Source of the DNA: an uncultured Fodinibius sp.
GTDB taxonomy: Bacteria > Bacteroidota > Rhodothermia > Balneolales > Balneolaceae
DNA: 64,000 nucleotides
Reading direction: 5' to 3'
Assembly (NCBI GenBank): GCA_913056235.1
Contig: CAJXMW010000005.1
Coordinates: forward strand, 62,001-126,000
This document shows, one piece after another, positions 8,738 through 16,598 of the stretch (the first letter of the stretch is position 1; every line of letters begins with the position of its first letter). The position numbers and the translations under genes are program-made. The notes under the pieces are model-generated. The model searched no databases. It had not been told where the DNA came from and worked only from the letters and a program-made list of their open reading frames with translations.

Positions 8738-10189
8738 ATGGACAAATTACATATTTACAACACGCTTAGCCGCGAGAAAGAAGAATTTGAACCTATCAAA
8801 GAGGGATTCGTGGGCATTTATGTTTGTGGCCCTACCGTTTATGGGGATCCCCATCTGGGACATGCCAAAAGTTATGTTTCTTTTGATGTGGTGATCCGCT
8901 ACCTGCGTTACCTGGGATATAAAGTCCGGTACGTGCAAAATATTACGGATGTCGGCCACCTGACGGATGATGCCGATCAAGGCGAAGACAAGCTGGAGAA
9001 ACAGGCCGCCATCGAAAAGTTGGAACCGATGGAGATCGCGGAAAAATATACCTATAACTACTTCCGTGATATGGATAAGCTGGGCGTGCAGCGGCCCGAT
9101 ATTTCACCGCGGGCTACTGGACATATCATCGAGCAGATTCAGATGGTAGAAAAGCTACTGGAGAACGGACACGCCTATGAGACCGACGGCAATGTCTATT
9201 TTGATGTCTCCTCGGATGAAGACTATGGCAAGCTCAGCGGCCGCGATATCGAGGAGCAGGAAAGCGGTACCCGTATCGAAACGGCCAGCGACAAACAAGA
9301 TCCCAAAGATTTTGCCCTCTGGAAAAAGGCCGACGACGGACACATTATGAAGTGGCCTTCTCCCTGGGGCATGGGATATCCCGGCTGGCATGTGGAGTGT
9401 TCAGCGATGTCTACGAAGTACCTGGGCGAACATTTCGATATTCACGGCGGCGGCATGGACAACCAGTTTCCGCATCACGAGTGCGAAATTGCCCAGAGCG
9501 AAGGTGCTTTCAACAAGCCATTTGCCAACTACTGGATGCACAACAATATGGTGACGCTTGAAGGCCAGAAAATGGGGAAATCGCTCGGTAACGCCATCTC
9601 ACTGAATGAGTTTTTCCGCGGTGACCACGAGCTGCTGTCCCGCGCCTGGGATCCACAGATCATCCGGTTCTTTTTGCTGCAGAGTCATTACCGCAGTACT
9701 ACCGATTTTTCTGAAGAAGCATTATCCAGTGCCGAAAATGGACTTCGTACCCTGCAAGACATCCTCCGGCTGATTGAAGAAACCGAAGAGGGAACCGGCG
9801 ACGCTTACGACCTAGAGGCATTGAAGAAGTCGGTAGAAAGCAAACTCAATGACGACTTCAATACGGCGCAGGCCATCGCAGTATTATTTGATGAGCTGAA
9901 AAAGATCCGCAAGCAGATCAACAGCGGAGAAGCACCGGAGAATCTCGGGGATGTCAGAACATTTCTGCACAACTTTGTGGATGACGTGCTCGGACTTTGG
10001 CCGGAAGCAGAAGCCGCCCAATCCGAAGACGATAAGACCGAAAAGCTTATCGAACTGCTGATCGATATCCGCAACAAGGCTCGTCATAACAAGAACTTTG
10101 AACTTGCTGATGCCATACGCGATCAGCTGGAAGAGCTCGATATCAAGCTGATGGACAGCCCCGAGGGCACTGAATTTAAAATTGGATAA
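8738..10189 (+). CDS. cysS: Cysteinyl-tRNA synthetase
   Basis: This 483-residue class I aminoacyl-tRNA synthetase charges tRNA-Cys. The zinc-ligand and HIGH region CGPTVYGDPHLGH spans residues 30-42. The other metal ligands lie in HVECSAMS and in FPHHECEIAQSE. The KMSKS loop appears as KMGKS at 278-282, a variant seen in many bacterial CysRS. The C-terminal DALR and anticodon-binding helices follow from about 350. Length is normal for the family. The ATG at 8738 follows a Bacteroidota-type promoter, and the gene appears to be transcribed alone. Confidence 0.97.
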   Translation: MDKLHIYNTLSREKEEFEPIKEGFVGIYVCGPTVYGDPHLGHAKSYVSFDVVIRYLRYLGYKVRYVQNITDVGHLTDDADQGEDKLEKQAAIEKLEPMEIAEKYTYNYFRDMDKLGVQRPDISPRATGHIIEQIQMVEKLLENGHAYETDGNVYFDVSSDEDYGKLSGRDIEEQESGTRIETASDKQDPKDFALWKKADDGHIMKWPSPWGMGYPGWHVECSAMSTKYLGEHFDIHGGGMDNQFPHHECEIAQSEGAFNKPFANYWMHNNMVTLEGQKMGKSLGNAISLNEFFRGDHELLSRAWDPQIIRFFLLQSHYRSTTDFSEEALSSAENGLRTLQDILRLIEETEEGTGDAYDLEALKKSVESKLNDDFNTAQAIAVLFDELKKIRKQINSGEAPENLGDVRTFLHNFVDDVLGLWPEAEAAQSEDDKTEKLIELLIDIRNKARHNKNFELADAIRDQLEELDIKLMDSPEGTEFKIG

Positions 10190-10440
10190 CAAGTAATGAG
10201 CTATAAATACCAGCTGCTTAACTTAATACTCATTTGATAATTTGAGTATGAGGTGAGGAGAATTGATCTCAACTCCTTTTGCTAAATAGGACTGTTCCCC
10301 GTAACACCATGAAGTTTTCTCAGCAAAACTATTTACAACTAGTTTTGCTTAAATTATAAAATTGAGACCTATTAGAAGTAAACTAACCCTTGCCGTCCAT
10401 TAAAAGGAGCGGGTAATTAACAGTCAGGGATTTTAACATT

Positions 10441-10459
10441 CTCCCCTTACAAAGGGGAG
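10441..10459. repeat. Small palindromic repeat, copy A
   Basis: CTCCCCTT and AAGGGGAG form a perfect 8-bp inverted repeat around a 3-nt centre. It shares the CCCCTT...AAGGGG core with copies at 10577, 11050 and 62391. Confidence 0.65.
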
Positions 10460-10576
10460 ACGTAAGAGGGGTTATTCTTCACTTTATTCTATATTTAGAG
10501 TTAAAATTTATCCGACAAACCCTTTAAAGGCATTAACTTTTAGATTTTGAAATAGATTCAAACCAACCACCCCTGC

Positions 10577-10597
10577 CCCCTCCTTTGGAAGGAGGGG
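10577..10597. repeat. Small palindromic repeat, copy B
   Basis: CCCCTCCTT and AAGGAGGGG form a perfect 9-bp inverted repeat around TGG. On its right side it is followed by a run of six T, so it could also act as a terminator. It lies 49 bases before the DUF559 start codon. Confidence 0.7.
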
Positions 10598-10645
10598 ATT
10601 TTTTGGTGCCATGACTTCTATCTGAGCGAATAAATAACTTACATC

Positions 10646-11035
10646 ATGAGTTATAATGACAATGAGAAAATATTTAATCCTAAAAGCACTAAGAAGCAAC
10701 GGAAGTATCTGCGTAACAATATGACTAAAGCCGAAGTCATTCTTTGGTCAAGGTTGAAAGGACGGAAATTGCAGGAATATAAATTCCGAAGGCAGCATGG
10801 TATCGGTGATTACATTGTCGACTTTTACTGCCCTGAATTAAATCTCGCGGTAGAAGTAGATGGAGAAACACATTATACCTCACAAGGCAAACAACACGAT
10901 GCCAAAAGAGAATCTTATTTAGATGAAATTGGGATTATCATTTTACGATTTACCAATCGCCAGATAAAACAGAATTTAGATGGTGTAATTGATCAGATAG
11001 CTTCTTTTATTACGAACGAACTAGTACAGGATTAG
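10646..11035 (+). CDS. DUF559 domain (Vsr-like PD-(D/E)XK) endonuclease
   Basis: This 129-residue protein belongs to the DUF559 family (PF04480), relatives of the Vsr very-short-patch-repair endonuclease fold. The core is visible: MTKAEVILWSRLKGR with Glu30, FRRQHGIGDYIVDFYC with Asp59, and the catalytic-looking VEVDG with Glu70 and Asp72, followed by ILRFTNRQI. Short free-standing DUF559 genes are scattered in many genomes, commonly next to G/C-rich palindromic repeats, and their biological role is not established. Here palindromes of one family flank the gene on both sides, and it has no operon partner. Codon use is more AT-rich than in the neighbouring cysS and lgt, which would suit acquisition. 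Confidence 0.88.
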   Translation: MSYNDNEKIFNPKSTKKQRKYLRNNMTKAEVILWSRLKGRKLQEYKFRRQHGIGDYIVDFYCPELNLAVEVDGETHYTSQGKQHDAKRESYLDEIGIIILRFTNRQIKQNLDGVIDQIASFITNELVQD

Positions 11036-11049
11036 AATACGGTTTACAA

Positions 11050-11080
11050 ACCACCTTTCGCTCTTTTGAAAGGAGGGAAA
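11050..11080. repeat. Small palindromic repeat, copy C
   Basis: This is a degenerate member of the same family, 15 bases after the DUF559 stop. CCTTTC (11054-11059) pairs with GAAAGG (11068-11073), and the flank contains the shared GGAGGG. With copy B it brackets the nuclease gene. Confidence 0.55.
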
Positions 11081-11194
11081 TTTAATCAACCTTGCTCAAT
11101 CAAATTACGTAGCTTAATTCGGTAAAATTTTACAGATTAATTTCAATGTAGTAGAATGATAAGTAACCAGAAACTCATCACTCAATACTAAAAA

Positions 11195-12226
11195 ATGCAA
11201 AACACCGATCATCTAGTCTGGAATATTGACCCGGCCGCCTTTGATCTCGGCACCATTCATTTACCCTTCCCCGTTGCTATCTGGGGCGTTGTTGCAGCTT
11301 TTGTCTTTATTTACTTTGGTTATCAGCGACTGGTACCCGACGATCTTCCTGCCAACAAAGAGCCCGACATCTCACAGTGGAAATTCTGGGGCATGATTAT
11401 CGGCTCTTTTGTGCTGGGCCAACTCATCTTCTTGGTACTACCCTCCCCCACTATCAGCGAAATTGGTCCTATTCGCCCCCGTTGGTATGGAATTTTATTC
11501 GCCAGCTCCTTTTTAATTGGCTTTTGGCTTACGCGACGAATGTTCATCCACGCCAACCGAGATCCACTGGAGGTCGATCAACTACTGACTTATGTGCTTA
11601 TTGCTACCGTTGTAGGAGCAAGACTGGGGCATGTTATCTTTTATGATCTGATGTTTTATCTGCGGCACCCGGCTGAAATTCTGGCCATCTGGCACGGTGG
11701 TCTTGCAAGTCATGGTGCGGCGATCGGCATCATCATTGCCATGTATCTGTTTGTGAAGAAAAAAAACGACATGAGTTTTTTATGGCTGGCCGACCGCGTG
11801 GTCGTAGTGGTGGCCATCGCTGGAGCCTTTATCCGCACTGGTAATTTTATGAACTCCGAAATAGTAGGCCAACCCACTGAAATGGCCTGGGGTATTATTT
11901 TTGCCCGTCTTGATATGGTTCCGCGACACCCCACCATGCTTTACGAAGCACTGCTCTGCATCTTGGTATTCGGCATCCTGTGGGAAGTCTATTACTCCTA
12001 TGACAAGAATCCACCGGAAGGATCACTTTTCAGCCTGTTTCTCACTATTTTATTCAGCGGCCGTTTCTTGCTGGAGTTCACGAAGATCGATCAGGCCGAA
12101 TTTGCCAGCGACTGGATGATTAATATGGGACAATGGCTAAGTGTGCCGTTGGTTGCTATCGGCATCTGGCTGATGATCAAAAAAGTGAACTGGAACCAAA
12201 CTTCCATGGCGAAACAAAAGAACTAA
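11195..12226 (+). CDS. lgt: Prolipoprotein diacylglyceryl transferase
   Basis: This 343-residue polytopic membrane protein attaches diacylglycerol from phosphatidylglycerol to the lipobox cysteine of prelipoproteins, the first step of lipoprotein maturation. The Lgt signature R-x-GNFMNSE is at 214-222. The other essential segments are visible as RPRWYG, IWHGGLASHGA and RHPTMLYEA. It is somewhat longer than E. coli Lgt (about 290 residues) because of an N-terminal segment and a longer first loop, which is common in the Bacteroidota group. The ATG at 11195 is used. The phosphohexomutase gene follows 26 bases later and is probably co-transcribed. Confidence 0.95.
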   Translation: MQNTDHLVWNIDPAAFDLGTIHLPFPVAIWGVVAAFVFIYFGYQRLVPDDLPANKEPDISQWKFWGMIIGSFVLGQLIFLVLPSPTISEIGPIRPRWYGILFASSFLIGFWLTRRMFIHANRDPLEVDQLLTYVLIATVVGARLGHVIFYDLMFYLRHPAEILAIWHGGLASHGAAIGIIIAMYLFVKKKNDMSFLWLADRVVVVVAIAGAFIRTGNFMNSEIVGQPTEMAWGIIFARLDMVPRHPTMLYEALLCILVFGILWEVYYSYDKNPPEGSLFSLFLTILFSGRFLLEFTKIDQAEFASDWMINMGQWLSVPLVAIGIWLMIKKVNWNQTSMAKQKN

Positions 12227-12251
12227 CCGAAATTCATTAAACTTAGAGATT

Positions 12252-13988
12252 ATGCAATCACTTGATCCCCAAGTAGAAGAAAAAATTAACAGCTGGCTGC
12301 ATGGTAATTACGATGAAGAAACGAAGGCTGAAATCCGCGAGAAACTTGACAACGAAAAATATGAAGAGCTGACCGAAGCCTTCTACAAGGATCTGGAATT
12401 CGGTACTGGTGGCTTGCGCGGTATTATGGGGATCGGTCCCAATCGGGTCAATAAATACTCTTTTGGTATGGCCACGCAGGGATTCAGCAATTTTCTGAAA
12501 AAGAACTATCCTGATGAACAAGTGAAGGTGGCCATAGCCCACGACTGCCGCAATAATTCCGAGGAACTAGCGCAGGTGGTTGCCGATGTTTTTTCGTCCA
12601 ACGGCATTCATGTATATCTCTTTGACGGATTGCGACCTACGCCCGAGCTCTCATTTGCTATCCGCGAGCTGGATTGCCACGGCGGCGTTATGTTGACGGC
12701 CTCTCACAATCCCAAAGAATACAACGGCTACAAAGCCTACGATGAACATGGCTGCCAGCTCGTTTCTCCACAAGATCAAATGGTACTCGAGGAAGTACAA
12801 AATATCGACAGTATTGACGAGGTGAAGTTCGAGGGCATTGACGAAAATATCGAATCTATCGGCAAAGAAATTGATGAGAAATACCTCGACGCACTATTCG
12901 AGCTTTCCATCTCCCGCGAAGAAATCCAGCGACAGAAAGATTTGAGTATCGTCTTTTCGCCTATTCACGGAACATCGGGTGTGCTGGCGCCACCGGCGCT
13001 CAAGCGATACGGCTTCAATAATGTGACGTACGTAGAAGAGCAAATGAGCTTCGATGGCGACTTCCCAACGGTCGAATATCCCAATCCCGAGGAGAAGGAA
13101 GCCTTGAGCATGGCACTGGACAAAGCCAAAGAAATTGACGCCGAGCTGGTGATGGCCACCGATCCCGATGCCGATCGTGTGGGTATTGCCGTCAAGGACA
13201 ATCACGACAAGTGGGTGCTGCTCAACGGTAACCAAACCGGCACGCTCATCATTAACTACATGCTCAACGCCTGGGATAAAGCCGATAAGCTGTCCGGCAA
13301 GGAGTATATCGTCAAAACGATTGTCACCTCGTATCTGATCGACCGTATTGCTGATCATTACGATGTGGATTGCTACAATATGCTTACGGGCTTCAAGTAC
13401 ATTGGCGAACTGATGACTGAGCTTGAAGGCCAACAACAATTTATTGCCGGAGGTGAGGAAAGCTACGGCTACCTCATTGGGGATCACGTGCGCGATAAAG
13501 ACGCGATTGTGTCATCGGTCATTATTGCTGAGATGGCTGCCTATTACAAAGATAAAGGTAGCAGCCTGTACGAAGCGCTGCAAAACATTTATCTGCAGCA
13601 TGGCTATTTTCGGGAACGGCTGGTATCGGTTTACAAACGGGGCCGCGAAGGGGCTGAGCAAATCAAACAGATGCTAAAGAACTACCGCGAAAATCCACCC
13701 GAAAAACTTGGTGGATCTAAGGTTATCACCATCAAGGATTACAAGACCCAGCAGGCAAAAAATATTAAAAGCGGTGATACTACGGCCATTGATCTACCAG
13801 AATCAAACGTCTTGCAATTTATCACAGAAGATGGATCTATCATCTCCGTGCGTCCATCGGGTACCGAGCCCAAGATCAAGTTTTACTGCAGTGTGAATAC
13901 CGACCTGGGCAATCGCGCTAATTATGATAAAAAGACAAAGCAGCTGGAATCCAAGATGGACCAAATCATCGAAGAGCTTACAAGCTAA
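12252..13988 (+). CDS. Alpha-D-phosphohexomutase (phosphoglucomutase / phosphomannomutase)
   Basis: This 578-residue enzyme interconverts hexose 1- and 6-phosphates. It has the four domains of the family. The phosphoserine loop TASHNP is at 149-154 (catalytic Ser151), the metal-binding loop DPDADR at 304-309, the sugar-binding GGEESYGY near 400, and the phosphate-binding RPSGTEPK near 537-544. The length and the N-terminal extension match the PgcA-type phosphoglucomutases of Firmicutes and Bacteroidota rather than the 450-residue ManB type. Its preference for glucose or mannose phosphate cannot be decided from sequence alone. A strong terminator follows at 14073. Confidence 0.93.
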   Translation: MQSLDPQVEEKINSWLHGNYDEETKAEIREKLDNEKYEELTEAFYKDLEFGTGGLRGIMGIGPNRVNKYSFGMATQGFSNFLKKNYPDEQVKVAIAHDCRNNSEELAQVVADVFSSNGIHVYLFDGLRPTPELSFAIRELDCHGGVMLTASHNPKEYNGYKAYDEHGCQLVSPQDQMVLEEVQNIDSIDEVKFEGIDENIESIGKEIDEKYLDALFELSISREEIQRQKDLSIVFSPIHGTSGVLAPPALKRYGFNNVTYVEEQMSFDGDFPTVEYPNPEEKEALSMALDKAKEIDAELVMATDPDADRVGIAVKDNHDKWVLLNGNQTGTLIINYMLNAWDKADKLSGKEYIVKTIVTSYLIDRIADHYDVDCYNMLTGFKYIGELMTELEGQQQFIAGGEESYGYLIGDHVRDKDAIVSSVIIAEMAAYYKDKGSSLYEALQNIYLQHGYFRERLVSVYKRGREGAEQIKQMLKNYRENPPEKLGGSKVITIKDYKTQQAKNIKSGDTTAIDLPESNVLQFITEDGSIISVRPSGTEPKIKFYCSVNTDLGNRANYDKKTKQLESKMDQIIEELTS

Positions 13989-14381
13989 TTTAGCATTTTG
14001 GACCAGAACTTAAATCATTGGTCTAAAATTGTTGACTAAGCTACTCGAAGTGAGCTTCCAGATCATGAATTTAGCCTGGGGATTTATCCTCAGGCTTTTT
14101 TTATGTCATCTTACAAGTGACAACGTTAAAGCTCAGGAAACAATACTCTAATTTTTAGTGCAACGACAACTTACACACTAAAGCTCTCCTGAAGCTATGG
14201 AATGGGTTAAGACAAACCACTATTTAATTCATTTCTAAATTTCATTTTTGCCTAGTGATTAAAACGTGCCGCTCTTATCTTCTGTTCGGAGCTTCTTCTG
14301 CTTCCTGGCCTGCTAAACTAGCAACTTCCTTAAAAAACTATTCTAACTCATTGTTAATGTTTCATCAGATAATTTTAATTG
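13989..14381. other. Intergenic region between the phosphohexomutase and ZIP genes
   Basis: These 393 bases contain the terminator at 14073-14103. The remainder is AT-rich with no ORF that looks coding and no RNA fold that I recognise. A promoter for the ZIP gene must lie here, but no clear consensus element was found. Confidence 0.5.
14073..14103 (+). terminator. Intrinsic terminator after the phosphohexomutase gene
   Basis: AGCCTGGGGA pairs with TCCTCAGGCT (one G-U pair) around a TTTA loop. Seven T follow directly. Confidence 0.9.
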
Positions 14382-15134
14382 ATGTTTGATTTCCTTTTTT
14401 CGCCTGAGGCAGATGTTTTCTACTACGCGATGATCACTGCATTAGCCACCGGACTCGGTGCTCTGCCCTTCTTTTTGATCAAAGACCTGACACGTAGCTG
14501 GCTGGGCATTTCCAACGCCATCGCCTCCGGATTGATGCTCGCTGCCAGCTTTGGACTCATCTACGAGGGCCTCAACTACGATCTTTTGTTTACCTTTTAC
14601 GGCATCCTGATAGGCTTGGCATTCATCATTTTCAGCCAAAAAATTATCGACCGGTATGATGATAATTTTGCCATTAAGAAGATTAACAAGGTAGATAGCT
14701 CCAAGATGCTACTGATCGTTGGTATCATGACGCTGCACTCATTTACCGAAGGCGTCAGCGTGGGAGTCTCATTCAGTGGTAGCCTTGACCTCGGGATCTT
14801 TATTACCACTGCTATTGCAGTACACAATATCCCCGAAGGTCTTGCTATTAGCCTGGTGCTTATTCCCCGTGGTACTTCTCCAGCCAAAGCCGCCTGGTGG
14901 AGCGTCTTTTCGAGTCTGCCTCAACCACTAATGGCCGTGCCGGCTTTCCTGTTTGTGGAAATATTCCGCCAGTACCTGCCCATGGGACTCGGTTTTGCCG
15001 GCGGGGCCATGATCTGGATGGTTTTTGCCGAACTGATTCCCGATGCCATGGAAGATACTGAAACTTCAACCGTGGCTACTACTGTTACGATTTCGATAGC
15101 GCTGATGATCATTTTTCAGCAGCTTATCCAGTAG
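14382..15134 (+). CDS. ZIP family divalent metal transporter
   Basis: This 250-residue membrane protein has about eight spans and the ZIP signatures: HSFTEG at 119-124 in TM4 and HNIPEG at 148-153 in TM5. Together they form the binuclear metal site. ZIP proteins carry Zn2+, Fe2+ or Mn2+ into the cytosol, and the exact ion is not readable. The cytosolic loop before TM4 is short and lacks a His-rich stretch. A TTG codon directly precedes the ATG at 14382; the ATG is preferred. It converges on the Nramp gene with only 15 bases between stop codons. Confidence 0.9.
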   Translation: MFDFLFSPEADVFYYAMITALATGLGALPFFLIKDLTRSWLGISNAIASGLMLAASFGLIYEGLNYDLLFTFYGILIGLAFIIFSQKIIDRYDDNFAIKKINKVDSSKMLLIVGIMTLHSFTEGVSVGVSFSGSLDLGIFITTAIAVHNIPEGLAISLVLIPRGTSPAKAAWWSVFSSLPQPLMAVPAFLFVEIFRQYLPMGLGFAGGAMIWMVFAELIPDAMEDTETSTVATTVTISIALMIIFQQLIQ

Positions 15135-15149
15135 AAAAGAATTGTGCTC

Positions 15150-16409
15150 TTATCCCATGATCGTGCTATACAATAGCCACACGTTCAACACGCTGATCAC
15201 GGATACAATAACGCCCAGCACACCGGTTGTAAATCGATGATTGACAAATGAACCCATTACCTGTTCGTCACGGGTAAATATTAATAATGGGATAAGTACA
15301 AACGGTAACTCAAAACTCAGGGCCACCTGCGAAGAAACCAGCACATTCGTAGCTTCAAATCCAGCAATTACAATAGCCAGGCTAGGCATCAAAGTAACTG
15401 ACCGACGCCACCACACGTTAATTTTCAGATTTAGAAAACCATCCATCACCGTTTGTCCGGCCATGGTGGCTACCAGCGAGGAAGAAAGTCCTGCCGCAAT
15501 AAGTGCAATGCCAAAGGCTAGACTCGAATACTCTCCAAACACGCGATCCAACGTTATATACGCTTCATTAAGCGTGCTGATGCCAGTGCCCTGAAGCGCA
15601 GCAGCGGCTACAATCAGCATGGCGGCATTCACGAACATGGCAGCAAACAGTGCCGTAGTGGTATCAAAGGACTCCAGATGAAAATGTCGGCGATGCGACT
15701 CTTCGTTATCTCCTTCTGAGTTAATGCTTAGCTTACGACGATCTTGCACCAATATAGAGTGCAAATACACGCTGTGAGGCATCACCGTGGCTCCCAAAAT
15801 ACCAATAGCAACGTACAACGCGCCGGGGCCCGGCAACGAGGGAATCATGCCAGTGACAATGATATCAGCTGTAGGCTCAGCCAGCACCATTTCGAACACA
15901 AAAGCCAGCGCTACGACGGCGACCAAGCTCATAATGATAAATTCCACCACACGAAATCCCCTCTGGTAAACTGACTTGATGCCCAACAAGGCGAACGAGC
16001 TAACGCCCGCCAGCACAGCCCCAGCCCAAAGCGGCAAATGAAAGATCAGGCTAAAACCAATCGCTGCACCAATAATCTCGGCCATGTCCGTGGCAATCAT
16101 GGCAAGCTCAGCAGCAATCCACAACACAATAACGGAGGGTTTTGACAAGCGTTCTCGGCACAGCGCTGCCACACCTTTTCCGGTAGCAATACCCAGCTTG
16201 GCGGCAATTAGCTGAATCACAATAGCCAACAGGCTGGCCAAAACGATAACCCACAGCAGCGCCGGACCAAACCGAGCACCGCCCGAGATGTTTGTTGCCC
16301 AATTGCCCGGATCCATGTAAGCAACGCTGATCAAAAAACCCGGCCCCAGATAAAATAAGAGCTTACGAAGTGAGGTATCTTTTATCGTCTTTTTTACAGA
16401 TTCGACCAT
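15150..16409 (-). CDS. Nramp family divalent metal ion transporter
   Basis: This 419-residue protein has about 11 membrane spans. The TM1 metal-binding motif DPGN is at 33-36. The TM6 motif MPH, near 209-211, is followed by SVYLHS. Both are characteristic of Nramp/MntH proton-coupled Mn2+ and Fe2+ importers. A loop with a charged stretch (NSEGDNEESHRRHFH) lies between TM6 and TM7. The ATG at 16409 is the natural start. It is convergent with a ZIP transporter, so two families of metal importer sit together, and divergent from the S9 peptidase gene. Confidence 0.93.
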   Translation of the reverse strand: MVESVKKTIKDTSLRKLLFYLGPGFLISVAYMDPGNWATNISGGARFGPALLWVIVLASLLAIVIQLIAAKLGIATGKGVAALCRERLSKPSVIVLWIAAELAMIATDMAEIIGAAIGFSLIFHLPLWAGAVLAGVSSFALLGIKSVYQRGFRVVEFIIMSLVAVVALAFVFEMVLAEPTADIIVTGMIPSLPGPGALYVAIGILGATVMPHSVYLHSILVQDRRKLSINSEGDNEESHRRHFHLESFDTTTALFAAMFVNAAMLIVAAAALQGTGISTLNEAYITLDRVFGEYSSLAFGIALIAAGLSSSLVATMAGQTVMDGFLNLKINVWWRRSVTLMPSLAIVIAGFEATNVLVSSQVALSFELPFVLIPLLIFTRDEQVMGSFVNHRFTTGVLGVIVSVISVLNVWLLYSTIMG

Positions 16410-16598
16410 CTAAAGCATATCTATGTTGGCATACGACAGTAAATTTAGACAATTATTTGATTGAAATAAATTAATTATTAGTCCAAGCTAAAATATAGAT
16501 TAAAAGTGGACTTCAGCATAAATTGTACTTGCTCTCCCCTGCAATATTTGATTACTTCCACATTTGTGTAACACATTTCAACAGATTATTTACCCATC

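Larger units (their letters stand above)
10190..10645. other. Intergenic region with palindromic repeats before the DUF559 gene
   Basis: These 456 bases contain no convincing gene. Just after cysS, a bulged hairpin around 10256-10285 (AGGAG paired with CTCCT, then TTTTG) may be its terminator. Two G/C-rich palindromes of a repeat family lie at 10441-10459 and 10577-10597, oriented towards the nuclease gene that follows. Confidence 0.55.

Noticed and set aside
16479-16492. TTAG...CTAA dyad upstream of the Nramp gene, as a DtxR/MntR-type box
   Set aside because: Only 4 + 4 bases are symmetric and the six central bases do not fit any iron- or manganese-repressor consensus I know; such dyads are frequent in AT-rich gaps.
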